The notes beneath the pieces are model-generated. The model saw only the letters and a list, made by a program, of their open reading frames with translations. It did not search any database and was not told the DNA's origin. The position numbers and the translations under genes are program-made. A stretch of 24,374 nt of DNA, taken from assembly GCA_018710885.1 (NCBI GenBank), contig DVJA01000017.1:1-24374 (forward strand). The letters are read 5' to 3'. Shown in pieces: positions 16,201 through 23,243 of this stretch; positions within the stretch are counted from its first letter, which is position 1; every line of letters begins with the position of its first letter. Source of the DNA: Scatomorpha merdigallinarum (GTDB taxonomy: Bacteria > Bacillota > Clostridia > Oscillospirales > Oscillospiraceae).

Positions 16201-17686
16201 CTCCTTTACTTCCGACTGCCGTTAACGTCCCGCTGCCGTCAATTGTAATGGGCCCGGGGTCAGTTTCACCAAGGTTGATATAGTAGTTAATCCCGTGAAC
16301 TTCTCCCTCGACGTAGTTGTTGCCCTCTATCTGAATTATGACTTCTCTGCCGTCGTTACGGCACTTGATGCCAGACGAATTCGAGACTTTTGTTACAACC
16401 TTTGCGTTCCTGAGCGTCAGCGTAGTGCCGTCCCACTTGATGTTCCATGGGTCGTCCTCGCCGAAATCCTTCTGAACTGTGACCGCGCCGTCGTTGTCCG
16501 TCGTGACGTACACCGGCTCTTCCACCGTGCCGTACATGCTCACGCCGCCGATCTCTATGTCGCCTCCACGGCTTGTGACGGTTACGGTGCAGGAGGCAGA
16601 CGCCGTGCCTGCGCTGGCAGTTATGGTCGCGGTACCGGCGTTGCGCGCGGTTACCACGCCGTTTGCATCCACCGTGGCGACAATCGGGTTGCTGCTTGTC
16701 CAGGTGACGGGTGTGTCTGTAGGGTCTACTGTGGCCGTGAGGTTCTCTGTGTCGCCTTCAACAAGGCTTAGCTCATCATCGCTCAGGCTCACGGTGGCAC
16801 CTGTGACGAGTTCGCCTTGGACATAGCTGTGGAAGTAATTTGGCCAGCCCATAGGATAAGGATATAGATCGCCGACGTAACCTGGTTGGAGTATTGCCTT
16901 CTCTGTAATTGTGTAATTGTAATCGTCTGAGTCTTCGCGTATTTCCACCACAATTTTATTCTCTGACGACCCGTTTACAACAAAATTGCCATTCCAAATG
17001 ACAGTATTGCAGTCAATCGTCAATTCACCGCCATTTATGTTCACGCTGCCTGACGTATTATTTCTATCGCTGATGTTAACCCCGTAACTTCCACCTGTAA
17101 TGTTGACGGATCCACCGTTGACATTGAGCTCGCCGACGTTCATGCCAGGGACATAATAACCTCTGGGATAGACCGTGAGGCTGCCTTCGTTGACAGTAAC
17201 CGATCTGGCATAAATTCCGGCTTTGCTATCCAAATTGTCCATGCAGACAACCGCAAGGCTGCCGCTGCCGGAAAAATGCAACTCGCCGTACTGTGTGTTG
17301 ATTCCATAGTGATTGCCGGCGACTACGTTAGTGCCAACAAGCTCGAACGTTATACCACTGCTAAAAAATTCAGATTCTGTATAAATACCGCTGTTAACCT
17401 TGCTTATGTCATTGTCCGATCTCCAGTTTACGACATAAGCGTCGCTGAGCGTCAGCGTACTACCGTCCCACTTGATGTTCCAGGGATCGTTTTCGCCGAA
17501 ATCTTCCTCTATTGTGACTGCGCCGCTCCCGTCCGTCGTGGCATAGGCAGGACTGCTATCGCTGCCACTGAGCAGCTCGCCGCCGACAGTTATCATCCGC
17601 GGGTTGGACGACGCCAGCGCGCCTACGGTCAGCGCGGCTGCAAACAGGCACACGCACGCGAGCGACGCGAAAAACCGTTTTATCAT
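13217..17686 (-). CDS. Large SLH-anchored surface protein with beta-helix, Big_2 and InlB repeats
   Basis: A 1489-residue secreted protein. Start ATG 17686 is chosen for its GGAGGAAAAGAA ribosome site and signal peptide (MIKRFF, hydrophobic stretch, cleavage after ALA near residue 26); the 65 upstream codons overlap the previous gene. Domains in order: repeat module A (from about residue 32), Big_2 Ig-like domain (about 300-370), module B (from about 376), module C (from about 657), two InlB B-repeats (HANGGTIAEGA, GYTFDGWYD, 77-residue period), a divergent B-repeat (VYITVDGERIEGASFTMPAHDVTV), and three SLH domains filling the last 185 residues. The modules each open with xIxxGG...NIKWDG-TLTL and contain many ITGGTVTA-type turns, typical of a right-handed beta-helix. 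SLH domains bind pyruvylated wall polymers, so it is displayed on the cell wall as an adhesin-like or S-layer-associated protein. The ligand is unknown. Confidence 0.9.
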   Translation of the reverse strand: MIKRFFASLACVCLFAAALTVGALASSNPRMITVGGELLSGSDSSPAYATTDGSGAVTIEEDFGENDPWNIKWDGSTLTLSDAYVVNWRSDNDISKVNSGIYTESEFFSSGITFELVGTNVVAGNHYGINTQYGELHFSGSGSLAVVCMDNLDSKAGIYARSVTVNEGSLTVYPRGYYVPGMNVGELNVNGGSVNITGGSYGVNISDRNNTSGSVNINGGELTIDCNTVIWNGNFVVNGSSENKIVVEIREDSDDYNYTITEKAILQPGYVGDLYPYPMGWPNYFHSYVQGELVTGATVSLSDDELSLVEGDTENLTATVDPTDTPVTWTSSNPIVATVDANGVVTARNAGTATITASAGTASASCTVTVTSRGGDIEIGGVSMYGTVEEPVYVTTDNDGAVTVQKDFGEDDPWNIKWDGTTLTLRNAKVVTKVSNSSGIKCRNDGREVIIQIEGNNYVEGEVHGINYYINLGETDPGPITIDGSGTLTAVGSKGGSYGIYTNGLTINGGDITANGRNYGICSSGAITINAGTVDAIATSGIVDSFGIYAKSGITINSGVVNARARENVEENLTSSGIWGNVVITGGVVTATGDTAGISVISGDTVTIKPENVREISVVAGADADSATLITGSPFTTEIDITDYIAGAKYFHSDGFNIHVGGVGLYGDESNPAYAKTNDSGAVTVGGNENDYNIKWDGETLTLDGATITQGEHNDAAIYCNSNLTIVLEGANTVAWPENTIGRYGIYGGSLTIDGDGSLNVSGGEAVNSYGIYAVGDVSINAGTVNAKGGDYEKAAVCSSYGIYAKGSVTISSGTVTATGGKLNTVFPLASCGIYSDSSVIITGGVVEANGGNIYCNCSVSSYGRMESSGISASKVKITDGEVTASGGNFRGYLNVNEHGLTNYLYFCGINGRGSVDGVTISGGTVTAKGGTFAAGTELSIIINSCGVSSESQVTISGGTVTANGSTISSTAGHATNNSSGINSESSVVISGGEVEAAGQNSGVTAGYALTVNPDAGELIAVSTLNELISEYGSLNWDAMSNAATEITGSPFATETSIQISGQYFNSYVGEVRYNVTLHANGGTIAEGAVVTSYTYGVGAVLPTAENITRTGYTFDGWYDNAELSGSPVTAITATDAGDKEFYAKWTASDYSVTLHANGGTIAEGADVTSYTYGVGAALPGEGEVWRSGYRFDGWYADEDFTDGPYMQISAADLGDKVFYARWERTSNLPDTYEIVIDEDISGGSIRPSLFNASAGTVITFTVTPDEGQELVYITVDGERIEGASFTMPAHDVTVSAYFAPSGGLPFTDVSRGDWFYEYVAYVYENGLMDGVSETLFDPNGEVTRAQLVTILWRLDGEPVVNYALPFEDVSGGEWYTEAVRWAASEGIVNGVSETSFAPGTAVTREQFASILYRYAQYKGYDVSAGENTNILSYTDFASISEYAIEALQWACGEGVITGVSDSTLAPQGTATRAQAAAMLMRFVEGTGK
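13220..13775 (-). other. Three SLH domains (C-terminus of surface protein)
   Basis: Three successive SLH motifs: FTDVSRGDWFYEYV...GVSETLFDPNGEVTR, FEDVSGGEWYTEAV...GVSETSFAPGTAVTR, and YTDFASISEYAIEAL...GVSDSTLAPQGTATR. The third is the most divergent (TDFAS-, APQG) but keeps the TRAQ-A-ML-RF ending. They anchor the protein to secondary cell-wall polymer. Confidence 0.92.
14160..14462 (-). repeat. Tandem duplication encoding InlB B-repeats
   Basis: Bases 14160-14231 and 14391-14462 agree at 69 of 72 positions, offset by 231 bases (77 codons). The repeat encodes the HANGGTIAEGA-V-TSYTYGVGA part of the two B-repeats. The rest of each unit has diverged, so either recent partial gene conversion or selection keeps this half alike. 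Confidence 0.9.
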
Positions 17687-18006
17687 TTCTTTTCCTCCTC
17701 CTGGCCTTGCTTTTCTCTTTTGTACCGGTACTTCATGCACAGAGCCGTTATTACCACCGCAACCGTGAAGGACACGACTCCGACAAGTACATAACCGCCC
17801 GCGTCCCCGTACAGCAGCATGCTGCCGTACAGCCCGGTTTCTGCCGCCGGCGCGCCGCTCATCACCGCGCCCAGCGTACATATAACCGCCGCCGCCACTG
17901 CCGCGCCCGCCGTCGTGAGCGTTCCAATCGCCCGTTTTTCACGCCTGCGCCGCAGCTGCCGCACCCGTTCCTGAACCAGTACCACCCGGGCCGACGTGTT
18001 GTGCAT
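17683..18006 (-). CDS. Small two-TM membrane protein of unknown function
   Basis: A 107-residue protein. An N-terminal, strongly basic helix (VQERVRQLRRRREKR, 11-25) precedes TM1 (about 27-50). A short outside loop with GLYGSMLLYGDAGG follows, then TM2 (about 71-92) and a charged tail (KYRYKREKQGQEEEKK). AAGGAGGT lies nine bases before the ATG. Its TGA overlaps the ATG of the SLH protein (ATGA), so the two are translationally coupled. I recall similar GLYG...AGGYVLVGVVSF proteins encoded near sigma-factor genes in gut Clostridia, but no function is known to me. A role in secreting, sensing or regulating the surface protein is conceivable from context only. Confidence 0.8.
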   Translation of the reverse strand: MHNTSARVVLVQERVRQLRRRREKRAIGTLTTAGAAVAAAVICTLGAVMSGAPAAETGLYGSMLLYGDAGGYVLVGVVSFTVAVVITALCMKYRYKREKQGQEEEKK

Positions 18007-18014
18007 CTAAAGCT

Positions 18015-18108
18015 ACCTCCTTCCTAATAAGGCATCTATATATATAGGTACATTTTTCGAGAAAAACTCTCACCCCTGAACGAAATTTTTTTAAAGAATT
18101 TTTTGAGC
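18015..18108 (-). promoter_or_regulatory. Leader/promoter region of the surface-protein operon
   Basis: The minus strand holds a strong ribosome site (GGAGGT at 18020-18015). Further upstream are an alternating TATATATATA (18046-18037), a small inverted repeat GAGA-N5-TCTC (18071-18059), and two A/T runs. No TTGACA-like -35 is apparent at the proper distance from the TA tract, so an alternative sigma factor is possible. The exact promoter could not be assigned. Confidence 0.35.
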
Positions 18109-18135
18109 CGCCCGGTGGGTGACGCAGTAATGACG

Positions 18136-18176
18136 CAAATACCGCCCTGTTCGTTTTGCAAACCGGGCGGTATTTG
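18136..18176 (-). terminator. Hairpin between hydrolase and surface-protein operon
   Basis: CAAATACCGCCC (18136-18147) pairs perfectly with 18165-18176 over 12 bases, with a 17-base loop. It lies just past the hydrolase stop on the minus strand. The T run is short (TTT within the stem end), so it is a weak or atypical terminator, possibly bidirectional. Confidence 0.6.
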
Positions 18177-18208
18177 TAATAAATAGGCTGTATGCGGCCT
18201 GAATTTGC

Positions 18209-19189
18209 TTATTTCTTTGAGAAAAAGTTCGTCAACGACTCCTCAAGCTTTGAAAGAACAGACGCCGGCGTTTTGAAGAATCGGAGCAGGCTCTTCATCG
18301 AGACTGAGTCAACGTTCAGTATCGCGTCCAGCGTGGACTTGGCCGCCTGGTACACGGCGTACTGCTGCGGGAACTCGCTGAGCATAAGGTCCGCAACTCC
18401 AGGATGTGCAAGAAGCTTGCCGCAGGAATTGCCCAGCCCCGGTTCAGTGCCGAAGCGGTCGTTGTATTCGCCGCACTCTTTTATTGAAACGTATTTCCCG
18501 GACATGAGTTCATCCAGCCAATCAACGCTGTCTCTGAACCAGTTGCCTACCCTTCCGCACGTACCATCCTGCCCGGCGGCGTCGCCCAGGGCAAAACCGT
18601 GCGGCGCATAGCCGTAAATGTGCAGTTCATAGTCCACGAAGTTGTCGTCCAGTGCACGCACAAAGGCATTTGTGTTCTGGACCGGCACAATCCAGTCAGT
18701 TCTGGAAGCCGCTATGAAGCACGGGCAGGTCTCAGTGCTGACCGCGGCGCAGGCGTTCGGCGCGTCCGGCACACTCTTGAGCATGCCGCCGAGTGTTACG
18801 CCGTAGCAGATTACGGCTGCAAACGGATTTTTACCGGCAAGAGATGCCGCCATCGACACCAGGTGGCCTCCGGCAGAAAACCCCACCGCTATTATGTGGT
18901 CCGTGTCCACTTTGAGCTCCTCCGCATGGGCGGTAATGTACTCCATAGCTTGGTTAAAGTCGTCCAGAGGGTACGGCCACTTGTAGTGTTCACCAACCGA
19001 ATAGCGCAGTATAAAGGCGTTGTATCCGTGCTCATTATATGCTTTGGCTACAGGCTCGCACTCCCATTCACTGTGGTTGAGGTATCCACCCCCGGGAGCA
19101 ATGAGGACCGATGGTACAGGTCGGTCCGACACAATATAGGCAGAGAGTGTCACATCTCTGCCTGCATTCAGGACAAAAGTTTCGTTCAT
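18209..19189 (-). CDS. Alpha/beta hydrolase (esterase/lipase-like)
   Basis: A 326-residue cytoplasmic hydrolase of the BD-FAE/HSL-like alpha/beta fold. Oxyanion motif PGGGY (32-36), nucleophile S105 in GFSAGG, probable catalytic acid D165 in SRTDWIVPV, and H197 in APHGFA make a complete triad, so it should cleave an ester, thioester or amide. The catalytic domain ends about residue 230; about 95 extra residues follow (YNDRFGTEPGLGNS... to SKK), unusual for the family and rich in amphipathic helices. Its ATG overlaps the TGA of the SnoaL-like gene (ATGA), so it is the last gene of the bai-like operon. It might hydrolyse a conjugated or acyl-CoA intermediate of the pathway; the substrate is not determined. 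Confidence 0.88.
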   Translation of the reverse strand: MNETFVLNAGRDVTLSAYIVSDRPVPSVLIAPGGGYLNHSEWECEPVAKAYNEHGYNAFILRYSVGEHYKWPYPLDDFNQAMEYITAHAEELKVDTDHIIAVGFSAGGHLVSMAASLAGKNPFAAVICYGVTLGGMLKSVPDAPNACAAVSTETCPCFIAASRTDWIVPVQNTNAFVRALDDNFVDYELHIYGYAPHGFALGDAAGQDGTCGRVGNWFRDSVDWLDELMSGKYVSIKECGEYNDRFGTEPGLGNSCGKLLAHPGVADLMLSEFPQQYAVYQAAKSTLDAILNVDSVSMKSLLRFFKTPASVLSKLEESLTNFFSKK

Positions 19190-19737
19190 GTTTCGTCACC
19201 TGGCTCTACGCCGAACATTTTTTCACAGCCCGGGATAAATCCCTCGGTGCTCATCCACGAGTCGATCAGCTTTTTAATGCGCCACTGCCCGCCGGGGCAA
19301 CGGACGAAGGTGTTGCAATACCAGCCCCAGCCCTCAAATTTGCCGCCGTTTTTAAAGCTTATGCGGTCGTTCAGAGAGCTGAGAAGGATGGCTGTGTCGT
19401 CGTCTACAAAGTAGACGATGGGGTTGTGAGTCTGATGTGAAACTCCCCCGGCAATTTTGGTTATGCCGCGTGTCGCCTCTTTGCGCTTTTGCGGGCTGTT
19501 GTCAGTGGCGTTGCCAAACGTCATGCTTATCAGGTCGTCGCAGAAAACGTCTTCAAAGTCAGTTAAGTCCACACCGTGGTCCACACAGTAGCAATACTTA
19601 TATTGCGTGGCCTTTATCTGCTCTAAGTCAAGTAACTGCTGCACCGTGAGCGGGCGTTTACCCGCGTTGTCCAATACGAGGCGTATATCTTCCAGCTCTA
19701 CTTCGGCCATAGGCCAGTGCTTATAATTTGTGCCCAC
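19186..19737 (-). CDS. SnoaL/NTF2-fold protein, candidate BaiE-like dehydratase
   Basis: A 183-residue SnoaL_4-type protein. I prefer GTG 19737, which has GGGGAGG seven bases upstream; the longer frame begins at a TTG overlapping that site. The N-terminal helix contains KYCYCVD (Y48, D53) and the middle contains SHQTHNP (H101, H104). From memory, bile-acid 7alpha-dehydratase BaiE has KYFRCLD (Y30, D35) and MHMGHTP (H83), so the Tyr/Asp/His acid-base set lines up in type and spacing. Related folds include ketosteroid isomerase and scytalone dehydratase. The enzyme probably eliminates water from, or isomerises, a hydroxylated cyclic substrate made by the SDR and flavoenzyme encoded upstream. 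The alignment is by eye and the substrate is unknown. Confidence 0.78.
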   Translation of the reverse strand: MGTNYKHWPMAEVELEDIRLVLDNAGKRPLTVQQLLDLEQIKATQYKYCYCVDHGVDLTDFEDVFCDDLISMTFGNATDNSPQKRKEATRGITKIAGGVSHQTHNPIVYFVDDDTAILLSSLNDRISFKNGGKFEGWGWYCNTFVRCPGGQWRIKKLIDSWMSTEGFIPGCEKMFGVEPGDET

Positions 19738-19758
19738 AAATAGACCTCCCCTCAAATA

Positions 19759-21690
19759 TCATTCCTTATCCAGCGCCAATACGGCCTGCATGGCATCTGC
19801 CACGGCGTACATTATCTTGCGCGGCTGGGCCGCGTCGCCGATGGCGGTTACTGGGCAAATGTGCCTGTACTTCTCTGCTTCCGTCTCGCTGGGACGGAAG
19901 CCCATCGCCAGGCACACGGTATCGCAAGGAATGTCAAAACTCTCGCCATCGCGTTCAACCGTAACGCTGTTGCTTTGTATGCTCACCAGTTTGGTGCTCT
20001 CGTGTATGGTCAGGTTCGCCGCCGCCATCCATTTCAGAAGCATGGTCTTGTTTTGCACGAACAGAGGTTCTTGCAAAATCGTGGGGGCCATCTCCACAAT
20101 AGTGACGTCCTTGCCGGTTATACCCAGATGCGCGGCCGCTTCACAGCCGACCATACCGCCGCCTATCATAACCACGCGCTTACCTATGTAGGCCAGATTC
20201 TCAAGAGCGTCGGTGGCGAAGCAGACGTTTATGCCGCCAATTCCCGGTATGGACGCCGGCCTGACAGGAATGCCGCCAGCGGCCCAGATCAGGTGGTCCG
20301 GCGCGTATTCGGCCACAGCTTCCGGCGTGGCCTCCTTCATGAAGCGAACCCTTATCCCCAGCGTGTCTAGCTCGTGCTTATAATACTTTAGGAGCTCCTC
20401 CATGTCGCGTTTGAATACGGGCATACTGGCCGCCAGGGCGTTGCCGCCTATATGGCTGCTGCGCTCCCACAGTTCAACTTCGTGGCCGCACATCTTCGCG
20501 TATATGGCCGCACTGCACCCACCGGGACCTGCGCCGACTATGAGCACACGCTTGGGATTGACCGCCAGCTTAAGCACTCGCTCTGTCTCATATCCGCAGC
20601 GTGGATTCACGGCACAGGTGACATGGTTGCCGCGGGAAATGTTGGCGATGCAGCCCTCATTGCAGGAGATGCAGGGCGTGATGTCATCCGTGCGCCCGCT
20701 GAGCACCTTGTGCGGCAGCTCAGGGTCGGCCAGCATGCCGCGGGCTATTGCCACATAGTCCGTCATCCCGCTCTCGAGGGCAAACTTCGCCTTTGACACG
20801 TTGCTGAGCCTGCCGTGGGCAATGACCGGTATGTTCACATTGTGACGTATAACATCCGCGGAGTGCATGTGGGGCACGGTCTCCTGGAAATAGTCGCAGG
20901 GCATGCCGTTTTCCCAGTTTTCATAGCATCCGGCGCAGATGTGCAGTGCGTGTACGCCGTATGCCTCAAGCCGCTTTGAGAGCTCTATGCCCTCGTCCAT
21001 GCCGCGGTATCCGTCTTCGGTGGGCAGAAGATGGTCGGGAGTTATCTTGCAGATAATTCCCAATTTGCCCTGACCAACTTCCTTGACGATATCCAGAGTC
21101 TCGCAGAGCAGGCGCATACGTCCGCTCAAATCACCGCCGTATTCGTCAGTGCGCTTGTTCCAGCGCTTTGTGAGGAACTGGTCTAGGAGGTAACCACCGT
21201 AAGAGTGCGTCTCGACGGCGTCTATGCCGCACTCAACGCCAATCTCTATCGCGCGGCGGTAGTCACTTTTGAGCTGCTCTATTTCCGGCTTGGTCAGTGC
21301 GTGGCAAATTATGTTCGGGTCCTTGAGTATTGGTATCTCGGAGCACGAGGCCGGAACGCCGAAGCGGGGGCTGGACGCGCCTATTCTGCCCGTACCCAGC
21401 ATGATTTGCAGCGCAACTTTGCAGCCGTGCTCATGCGCGGTGTCGCAGATCTCGCGCAGCATGTACTTGTTTTCATTGGTAAAAACGAGCGAGGCGTCCG
21501 TGTTGTTGTAGTCTGAATCTATCATACCGCCAATGATAATCATACCGGCCCCGCCTCTGGCGCGCTCTTTGTAGAACTCTGCCACTTCGCGGGTAAATCC
21601 ACCCGGGTAGTGCAGGCCCATGGGGGCCATGATTATGCGGTTGTTGAGCTCAACGGGGCCTATTGAGCCCGGCGTGCTGAATGTATGCAA
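19759..21690 (-). CDS. OYE-family flavin/Fe-S enoate reductase (BaiCD/BaiH/FadH class)
   Basis: A 643-residue, three-part enzyme. Residues 1-335 form an FMN-binding OYE barrel (NNRIIMAPM, SGRMRL, PVIAHGRLS); a [4Fe-4S] motif follows, CISCNEGC with a fourth Cys 12 residues on; then FAD (GAGPGG) and NAD(P) (GGGMVG) dinucleotide folds to the C-terminus. Members such as 2,4-dienoyl-CoA reductase, 2-enoate reductase and BaiCD/BaiH reduce or oxidise C=C bonds next to a carbonyl. The usual OYE HGAHG active-site segment is HSYGG here, so the second His/Asn is missing. I place the start at TTG 21690 because GGAGG lies eight bases before it; a GTG at 21699 overlaps the ribosome site. The gaps to its neighbours are 18 and 21 bases, so it is in one operon with the SDR and SnoaL genes. 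Confidence 0.9.
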   Translation of the reverse strand: MHTFSTPGSIGPVELNNRIIMAPMGLHYPGGFTREVAEFYKERARGGAGMIIIGGMIDSDYNNTDASLVFTNENKYMLREICDTAHEHGCKVALQIMLGTGRIGASSPRFGVPASCSEIPILKDPNIICHALTKPEIEQLKSDYRRAIEIGVECGIDAVETHSYGGYLLDQFLTKRWNKRTDEYGGDLSGRMRLLCETLDIVKEVGQGKLGIICKITPDHLLPTEDGYRGMDEGIELSKRLEAYGVHALHICAGCYENWENGMPCDYFQETVPHMHSADVIRHNVNIPVIAHGRLSNVSKAKFALESGMTDYVAIARGMLADPELPHKVLSGRTDDITPCISCNEGCIANISRGNHVTCAVNPRCGYETERVLKLAVNPKRVLIVGAGPGGCSAAIYAKMCGHEVELWERSSHIGGNALAASMPVFKRDMEELLKYYKHELDTLGIRVRFMKEATPEAVAEYAPDHLIWAAGGIPVRPASIPGIGGINVCFATDALENLAYIGKRVVMIGGGMVGCEAAAHLGITGKDVTIVEMAPTILQEPLFVQNKTMLLKWMAAANLTIHESTKLVSIQSNSVTVERDGESFDIPCDTVCLAMGFRPSETEAEKYRHICPVTAIGDAAQPRKIMYAVADAMQAVLALDKE

Positions 21691-21708
21691 TGATATCACC
21701 TCCGGCGC

Positions 21709-22452
21709 TCAGTCCATTCCACCGCCTGCCGCGGGAAGGGTTTCAGATGTGACACGGGAGGAGTCATCGCTCAGCATGAACATGTACACTTTGGCCACCT
21801 CTTCGGCAGGAGCAAAACGCCCCTGCGGGTTGCGGGCGGCGACCATGTCCTTTACCTCCTGGGAGATGGGTCCGACCATATCAGTATCCACGAGCCCGGG
21901 GGCCACGGCATTGACGCGGATATTGTCCTTAGCCAGCTCACGTCCCAGGTTGCGCGCGAGGGCGTTTATGCAGCATTTTGATACAGGATAGGCGCAGCCG
22001 GAGGCCGTGCCCCACATAGCGGTGTTCGAGCTGGAGAACAGCATCACCCCACCGCCGGCTTCTTTCATAATGGGCGCGACAGAATGTGCGCAGTTGAAGG
22101 TACCAAAGAGATTGAGCCCGACAACACGCTCAAAGTACTCGGGTGTGTAGTCATAGAAGTTGCCCATGCCGGTTATCCCCGCACAGCAGACGAGCATATC
22201 TATGCGGCCGTACTTGCCAGCTATTTCGTGCATTGCAGAGCTGACGCTCTCGTAATTGCGCAGCTCGGGCCACATACCGGATACCTCACTGCCCGGATAT
22301 GCAGCGCGCAGGCTGTCCAGCGCGCTGTCAACGGTCTCCTGCTTGGAACCGAAAAGCACTACTTTTGCGCCCTGGGGCAGCAGCTTTTCAGCCACTGCGA
22401 AACCTATGCCGCGCGTGCCGCCGGTCACGACGGCAATTTTGTCCTTGAACAT
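21709..22452 (-). CDS. SDR-family oxidoreductase, BaiA-like (copy 1)
   Basis: A 247-residue classical short-chain dehydrogenase: cofactor motif TGGTRGIG (10-17), catalytic S142, Y155 and K159 (YPVSK). The NNAG motif is altered to CCAG (89-92), so the Asn normally supporting the active site is a Cys. The N-terminal pattern TGGTRGIGFA followed by FGSKQETVDSALDSL recalls BaiA 3alpha-hydroxysteroid dehydrogenase (from memory). It would interconvert a hydroxyl and ketone on a ring substrate with NAD(P). It is a clear paralog of the next gene upstream: both end in GGG-hydrophobic-D and share the segments FYDYTPEYFERV and RNLGRELAKDNIRV. The spacing to its neighbours is 14 and 18 bases. Confidence 0.92.
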   Translation of the reverse strand: MFKDKIAVVTGGTRGIGFAVAEKLLPQGAKVVLFGSKQETVDSALDSLRAAYPGSEVSGMWPELRNYESVSSAMHEIAGKYGRIDMLVCCAGITGMGNFYDYTPEYFERVVGLNLFGTFNCAHSVAPIMKEAGGGVMLFSSSNTAMWGTASGCAYPVSKCCINALARNLGRELAKDNIRVNAVAPGLVDTDMVGPISQEVKDMVAARNPQGRFAPAEEVAKVYMFMLSDDSSRVTSETLPAAGGGMD

Positions 22453-22466
22453 TTGCGGCCCCTTTC

Positions 22467-23210
22467 TCAGTCAAGGCCGCCGCCGGAGGCCGGAACCATA
22501 ACGGCATTTATGCGGTATGCGGCGTCGCTGGCCAGGAAGCCATAGATACCCGCAACTTCTTCGGGCGTGACGAATCGGCCCTGGGGATTGTTTGCCGCCA
22601 CCATAGCCTTCACTTCGGGGGTCAGACCGGCAGTCATGCGGCTCTCCACCAGGCTGGGGCCTACGCCTACCACGCGGATGTTGTCCTTGGCCAGTTCGCG
22701 TCCCAGGTTGCGGATGAGGCCTATGACTCCCGCCTTGGACACGGGATAGGCGCAGCCGGAGAAAGTGCCGTAGTCGCCGGTGTTCGAAGCGGTCATGATG
22801 ATGACGCCGCCGCCCTGGGCCTTCATAACAGGCGCCACAGTGTGAGCAGCGTTAAAGCAGCCGAACAGGTTTACACCTATCACGCGCTCAAAATACTCAG
22901 GCGTGTAGTCGTAAAACTTACCCATGCCGGAAATGCCGGCGTTGCTGACCATGATGTCTATCCTGCCGTATATCTCAACCGCGCGGTTTACAGCCGCCTG
23001 CATAGCGGCATAGTCTCGCACATCAAAGCCCATAGCCGTGAGCTCATAGGACGGATTCTCCTCCAGTAGTTTAGCCACGGCGGCGTCTGCGTGCTCCTGG
23101 GTGGAACCGCAAAGGACTACGCGGGCGTGGTTTTTGAGGAACATCTGGCAGATGCCAAAGCCGATTCCGCTGGAGCCACCGGTGACAAATGCAACTTTTC
23201 CCTTAAACAT
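22467..23210 (-). CDS. SDR-family oxidoreductase, BaiA-like (copy 2)
   Basis: A 247-residue classical SDR with TGGSSGIG (10-17), intact NAG (90-92), S142, Y155 and K159. It is the same length as, and highly similar to, its downstream neighbour (FYDYTPEYFERV, SGCAYPVSK, RNLGRELAKDNIRV), so they arose by tandem duplication and could act on different hydroxyls, or on opposite steps, of one substrate. GGAGG lies eight bases before the ATG. It follows the truncated transporter gene after 33 bases and is the first intact gene of the operon. Confidence 0.92.
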   Translation of the reverse strand: MFKGKVAFVTGGSSGIGFGICQMFLKNHARVVLCGSTQEHADAAVAKLLEENPSYELTAMGFDVRDYAAMQAAVNRAVEIYGRIDIMVSNAGISGMGKFYDYTPEYFERVIGVNLFGCFNAAHTVAPVMKAQGGGVIIMTASNTGDYGTFSGCAYPVSKAGVIGLIRNLGRELAKDNIRVVGVGPSLVESRMTAGLTPEVKAMVAANNPQGRFVTPEEVAGIYGFLASDAAYRINAVMVPASGGGLD

Positions 23211-23243
23211 GATAAATCCTCCGTTCAGAATATATGTAGTAGT

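Noticed and set aside
13217..17686. Repetitive region considered as a CRISPR array
   Set aside because: The repeats are irregular, degenerate and codon-phased, and encode GG-turn beta-helix and InlB repeats; there are no uniform spacers.
17687..17881. 65-codon upstream extension of the surface-protein gene
   Set aside because: The extension is Arg/Gly-rich, overlaps the two-TM protein gene, and would bury the signal peptide. ATG 17686 has a good ribosome site.
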